64,000 bases of DNA from Polytrichum commune (lineage: Eukaryota > Streptophyta > Polytrichopsida > Polytrichales > Polytrichaceae). Position numbers and translations under genes: made by a program. Shown here one piece after another: positions 60,201-64,000 of the stretch. How positions within the stretch are numbered: position 1 is the stretch's first letter; the number at the start of each line of letters is the position of its first letter. The notes beneath the pieces are model-generated. The model was given only the letters and a program-made list of their open reading frames with translations, made no database searches and was not told the origin of the DNA. The stretch is taken from NCBI GenBank assembly GCA_950295325.1, contig OX485803.1, positions 75,159,554 through 75,223,553 on the forward strand. The letters run 5' to 3'.

Positions 60201-60707
60201 CATTGTCACCCTCTTGTTATTCTTTGAAGCCATAACAAGGACCTATGTATCAGGCTGCAGAAGTTGTACACAAAATTCCTTAGACTGCCTTCACTTCCCG
60301 GATACTTAAACCCACAGAGATCCTTCAAGGATTTGTTTGATGACTCTAACATAACATGGGAATTGAATCGTTTATGTACAGGTGAAGGTAGCGACCACGC
60401 ACAGGACACCATGTGGAAGGTGATGGACACCAAGACACACGAGCGAGCTGTGGTGTGCCGCAACAGCGTGTTCCCATATGCAGTGTTTGAGTGCCACGAC
60501 ATCAGCAAGAGCAGCAACATGCACATCATCAATGTGGAAATGCAAGGCCATGACGGCTCCCGCATCAATGAAGTGGCCGCCTGCCACGAGGCCTCTTTGG
60601 GCTCCGATCACTCTGTTAATAATCTCTCCAAGGCAGCCAACTCGGCTGAGACCAGGAGCGCATGTCACTGGGTGACCGACGCCTTGATATGGGCTCCTAC
60701 CAACTAA
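57212..60707 (+). CDS. Secreted BURP-domain protein
   Basis: Exons 57212-57256, 58362-58855, 59516-59736 and 60382-60707 join in phase to 361 residues. The first 15 residues plus the start of exon 2 form a signal peptide (MASQCSSFAVVLVLV joined to ALGVLLSDAAG), so the protein should enter the secretory pathway and probably the cell wall. A His/Asp-rich stretch (ADEHHDHHDR) and a middle region lie before the BURP domain (about 140-361). The domain starts with LKTAFLPQALAEKMPFA, has CEAQ...TRKCVTSLEDMTNFV in the centre, and ends with the Cys-His series at 279 (CR instead of CH), 291 (CH), 321 (CH) and 348 (CH), then ALIWAPTN. Spacings are 10, 28 and 25, near the family rule. BURP proteins occur only in plants; their functions vary (wall, stress, seed), and this one cannot be placed in a subfamily. 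The first two introns contain repeats. Confidence 0.88.
57301..58262. repeat. Degenerate repeats in BURP intron 1
   Basis: Related blocks (CCCCATTTRATGNAC...CATCAGAATGCYGCATTTAG...TTTGAA-type) occur at about 57308, 57466, 57806, 58030 and 58135. A second shared block (GCAAGC.G.GG......TCACCTT.AAAATC) occurs at about 57890 and 58211. This suggests old duplications of a ~310-325-bp unit within the intron. Confidence 0.5.
58880..59320. repeat. ~191-bp triplicated repeat with telomere-like motif, BURP intron 2
   Basis: TGCAAGAGT lies at 58901, 59092 and 59284 (spacing 191 and 192). Each is preceded by a CTAAACCCT-type telomere-like motif and followed by ATCAGAAGAAA- and ATGTTTCTGAATTTCAAGTT-like sequence. 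The third copy is truncated. The whole lies in the intron 58856-59515. A pyrimidine tract of TTTTC repeats is at about 59431-59475. Confidence 0.75.
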
Positions 60708-63064
60708 GTTAATCAAGTTCCCATCCCATGGCACTAAATAAAACATGTCCCTTTAAAAATACACTAAGAAAGTTCAGTTGCGAGCCCTTGACTTCCAGGA
60801 TGGGTCAAACCTGCACTTTCAACATTGGCAGGTGGAATTAGGATATGAGTCGTATTCATAGAGGTTTCATCCTGCACAGGCTGGAAAAAACTATGGGGCT
60901 TGAAGAGGGTCTCAATCAATAGGTTGTGTTGTTGACATTGATGTGAAGACTACTTTAGTATGAATTCTCCTTTTTGTAAAGATGACATGGGTTGTCTTGG
61001 CACGGGTAGTCATAGTTGGGAATAAGGCATGCCCGATGCACCTTTAAATTGAACGCCTTTTAAAACAGTTGTGGTCATGGAGCTGCTACCAAGCACATGA
61101 TGTGCCTCCACTCACCTCCTTTAATTTTGTGACAACTCAAAGCTGGTGGGGTGCAGGTCGCAGACAATAAAACTGTTTGGGCAGGTCTAGCCACATTATG
61201 TTTTCAGGATTGTAGAGTTTCTCTCCGGGGGTTACGCTTTATGTATCTTGTCATTTTGTAATAAACTTCACCCTCACTTCTTGTTACAGCTCACTTTATT
61301 TATTTATTTATTGAGTTCATGGAGTTATGTACATACTGCAACTGCCAACAACAACCTCCTGAAATAGTGCAAATAAAAGGCGAATCCCAACATTAGTGAG
61401 TCCTTGCTATTCCAAAATATGGCATGACTTAAGCCCAGAAATGCACCCCAAAGACAAGGTAGTCTCTGTTCCTTCTATCACAGAAATGAGAAATCCAAGT
61501 CCATGTATAGAGAAATGGTCAGTAGAAATGATCCTTTGCCAAATAGAGGGATCCCTACATTATACATAATCTCTACTAGAAGAGATGAAAAGCTTTTTTT
61601 AGTGTTTGGTCTTAACTTAGTTCTGTCTGAAGAAGAACCAGGATCATGTAGAACTTTGATTCTCATAAATTTGATTATCTGAAGTTGCATTGGCTTTCAC
61701 ATCACCAGGCTGAACCAGATCAGACAAGGACAAGCAAGCAACAACCATATTTCAGATCAATAAGCTAATCAACATGGCCTTGAAAGCATATATTGTGCAG
61801 TAGTTGTGACACGTCATAACACTTATGAAGCCTTGTAAGCTTGCAATTTTTGTTTGTTTCTACTTGAGCTCAAGAAACCAATCTCCTAGAATGGGACCAT
61901 CATTTCTATGGACATAAGCTGAGATAGGCTATTGGCAAGCTCTTATTGAATCCTCACCCAAGACACCCTCAACTGAATTCGACTTGATTGATGTGCAATT
62001 ATTCAAGAATTCTATGGAAGAGCTCTAACGTCTGCACACAAACTAGCTGTAGTGACAAACCCTCTTTCACACATACATTATTTATTTCTCTCACCATTAA
62101 TGAGATGCACCCACTGTTTGCAAACTCTTAAGTTCAATAGAAGACGTATGAATCAGTCGACTTTAGGGATTTTCCCTGAATTTTGTGCCCAAAAGGGACT
62201 GATTGACCAATAACCTAGTGGTTTTCTAGTGCCACCTGGTGCAGTACCCTATGAAGAAATAATCTATAATAGTCTTCTATTGATGTCACTCGAGGTTGCT
62301 GACACTCATCTTGTTGAGTGTTTCCTAAATAGTGTTGCATTCCAAATATCTCAGGCTACCCAACGTTTGGACATTTTCCAGTATAGAAGTATCTGATGAT
62401 TGTTACAACGTTCAGTATCTAAGATTTGACAATAACTGAGGTGGTCTTCTTTCATTAGGATCCACCATGTCATGCAATGATTCCAAGTTGAAAAAAATAT
62501 TCGAAGGCTCCAATCTTCTTCCCAATACCGTAATCCACCAATGCTAGAACCAGAGATGTAGAAGTTTACTAGGGCTTTTGAGTAGCATTTAGCAATTTTA
62601 GAAACGTATCACAAGATATAAGTCAAGACCAATGTATCGGAAATTTCCACGAGAGACAGAAATCTGCAAATTTTACAAGCCTTGGCTTCAGCAGCAACAG
62701 AGCGAGCGAGAAAACTTGCATTTTCAGAGCGTTCCTAAGTACCAGCCTCACAGAGGCAAGCTGAACCTTGGAAACAAAAAATTCGGAAATCACTCCAACT
62801 TGAAGAATCATAAAAAAGACTCAAATCTGAAACTTCTCCTTTGAACAAGGACCAATATATATGCTCCGCAAAAGGAGCACAGATTATATCTCAATACCTT
62901 GCAACAAGGATGAGTTTGGCTAATCCACAAAGCTGCCTTGGTGGCTGTGGAAGCCATGCTATACTTCAGTGGCATAAGAATGGACAACAACAGGAATTTG
63001 CTCAAAGTTTTAAACACTTCAAGGTGGCTAACAGAAATACAATAAATGTTTCCTCCAAGTTTAC
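60708..63064. other. Gene-free interval between BURP and isomerase genes
   Basis: The first few hundred bases should be the BURP 3' UTR. A TTTA repeat lies at 61294-61311. Otherwise no gene, element ends or RNA gene could be supported. Confidence 0.4.
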
Positions 63065-63354
63065 CTACAGTTTTGAAGAGACTATTGGTTGCATGGTGGC
63101 GAGAATTTCTAAGTCTTGAATCTCTGCCTTGAACATCTGCTTCTTGATAGTTTGGTACACACCTCGGTCATAATTCTTCTGTGCGAGAGTTGAGGCGAGT
63201 TTCACTGCTTCCTCATACAAGGACTTCAAATCTGGGAGAGCAGCCTGCACCATCCCAGCCTCCTCTGCTGCCTTCCCTGTGTACCTGTGGGCAGACAGCA
63301 TTGCTTTGTGGTACGTGTTCACGGGAAGCTTGCACCTGATGATAGCGTTCATAC
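63065..63354 (-). CDS. Peroxisomal enoyl-CoA delta-isomerase-like protein, last exon
   Basis: The minus-strand exon starts after an AG at 63355 (GTATGAACGC...) and ends with a TAG at 63067-63065. It encodes MNAIIRCKLPVNTYHKAMLS, then YTGKAAEEAGMVQAALPD, an alpha-helical region, and a C-terminal QPIVSSKL. The arrangement GM.A.IR.KLP, then G..A...G.V, then K.....VY..I.K.MF matches the C-terminal third of plant enoyl-CoA isomerases/hydratases (crotonase fold), which move double bonds during beta-oxidation of unsaturated fatty acids. The terminal SKL is a classic type 1 peroxisomal signal. The catalytic part lies in exons upstream, outside the window or not recognisable between 63355 and 64000. 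Confidence 0.75.
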
Positions 63355-64000
63355 CTGGTTTTGCAAATTTTAACCTTCATGAGTCTCAGGGTAAAGATGT
63401 CCACACATGTGATTACAAACATCTAGAAAGAGAAATTACAAAATACCCCAACACATGAATTCTTGAGTCTCTACAGACATCTCCAAGACGCATTACAGAA
63501 CAGCCCATTACCTGATTCTTAGGTCCCTACAAACATCTCCAAGACAAATTTCAGAACACCACAGTACCTGATTATTAGGTCCCAATCAAAACTTGATTCA
63601 TGAGCACTAGTAATACTCTCCCATGTTAATGCTTTATAGCAAAAGCAGAAAAGAAAAGAAAAAACTTGAGATCCACGTCCTGTCAAAAGTAAAGTATCCC
63701 CCAGTCACATGGGCTTGAGTGCAAACTTGCGATGATTGCATGAGTGCAAAGGAGAAGTCCCCTTGAAAAAGGTTGATCTTCTCTTATATGTTTGCCCACA
63801 ACCGCCTTCCCTCTCAAGAATCTAAATGTTTGAGAAAAATGAACCACTTAGAACTCATTTTCCTATTCGATGCGCAAACTACCCCATGTCGGTTCAAAGT
63901 CACTTGCATGTGGTGCTTTCTTCCTCACTGTGGTCCCCTGAAAGAGATGACTCCAATGTTGCCACCAGCGTGGATTATGGTGATGCTTGATCTTTGAGTT
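63355..64000 (-). other. Intron (presumed) of the isomerase-like gene
   Basis: No further crotonase-like exon could be read on the minus strand before the edge of the window. Duplicated short motifs (ACAGAAC..CCC.TTACCTGATTCTTAGGTCCC and variants, about 63480-63590) are present. A plus-strand frame at 63773-63997 shows no domain. Confidence 0.35.

Noticed and set aside
63773-63997. 74-codon plus-strand ORF at the right edge
   Set aside because: No domain or splice support, and it is opposite the presumed intron of the isomerase-like gene.
1-64000. tRNA, rRNA, snoRNA genes
   Set aside because: I looked for tRNA box motifs and conserved rRNA cores by eye and saw nothing convincing; a covariance-model scan would be needed to exclude small RNA genes.

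Overview
This is nuclear DNA from a land plant. The genes have GT-AG introns, the proteins are of plant type (a plastid-style transit peptide on an M1 aminopeptidase, a BURP-domain protein, a peroxisomal isomerase ending in SKL), there is a decayed copy of plastid rpoB, and Arabidopsis-type telomere-like CCCTAAA motifs occur. The species cannot be fixed from sequence alone. The divergent BURP protein and the rpoB remnant lean towards a non-flowering plant (bryophyte or lycophyte), but that is a weak inference.

The first 27 kb is almost free of intact genes and is built from mobile elements and dead gene pieces. It holds a 1.16-kb PIF/Harbinger element with a transposase fragment and two short MITE derivatives of it (1.4, 19.2 and 22.3 kb). 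Two copies of one ~975-bp solo LTR lie in opposite orientation (9.18-10.15 and 12.28-13.25 kb), inserted into an older minus-strand coding region with a BED-like zinc finger. There are also a decayed TM9-superfamily gene (15-15.9 kb), a broken METTL-type methyltransferase fragment (18.8-19.1 kb), a 46-bp tandem hairpin array (20.9 kb) and several smaller inverted-repeat elements.

From 29 to 61 kb there are three complete plus-strand genes. The first is a PepN-like M1 aminopeptidase of about 31 exons (29.0-42.6 kb), with a 5-nt and a 12-nt microexon; the 12-nt one encodes the catalytic tyrosine. The second is a TDRD3/RMI1-like OB-fold and RGG protein of 6 exons (47.7-52.1 kb). The third is a secreted BURP-domain protein of 4 exons (57.2-60.7 kb), with a TATA box about 330 bp upstream of its start codon. 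Between them lie two LINE fragments, a plastid rpoB insertion, copies of one dispersed repeat, and a long, nearly perfect RNA-type hairpin (52.8 kb). At the right edge is the last exon of a minus-strand peroxisomal enoyl-CoA isomerase-like gene.

The genes look like unrelated housekeeping or cell-wall genes; nothing suggests a cluster with a common function. The most striking points are the catalytic-residue microexon, the inverted pair of solo LTRs whose removal rejoins a reading frame, the Harbinger parent/MITE family, and the hairpin downstream of the TDRD3-like gene.
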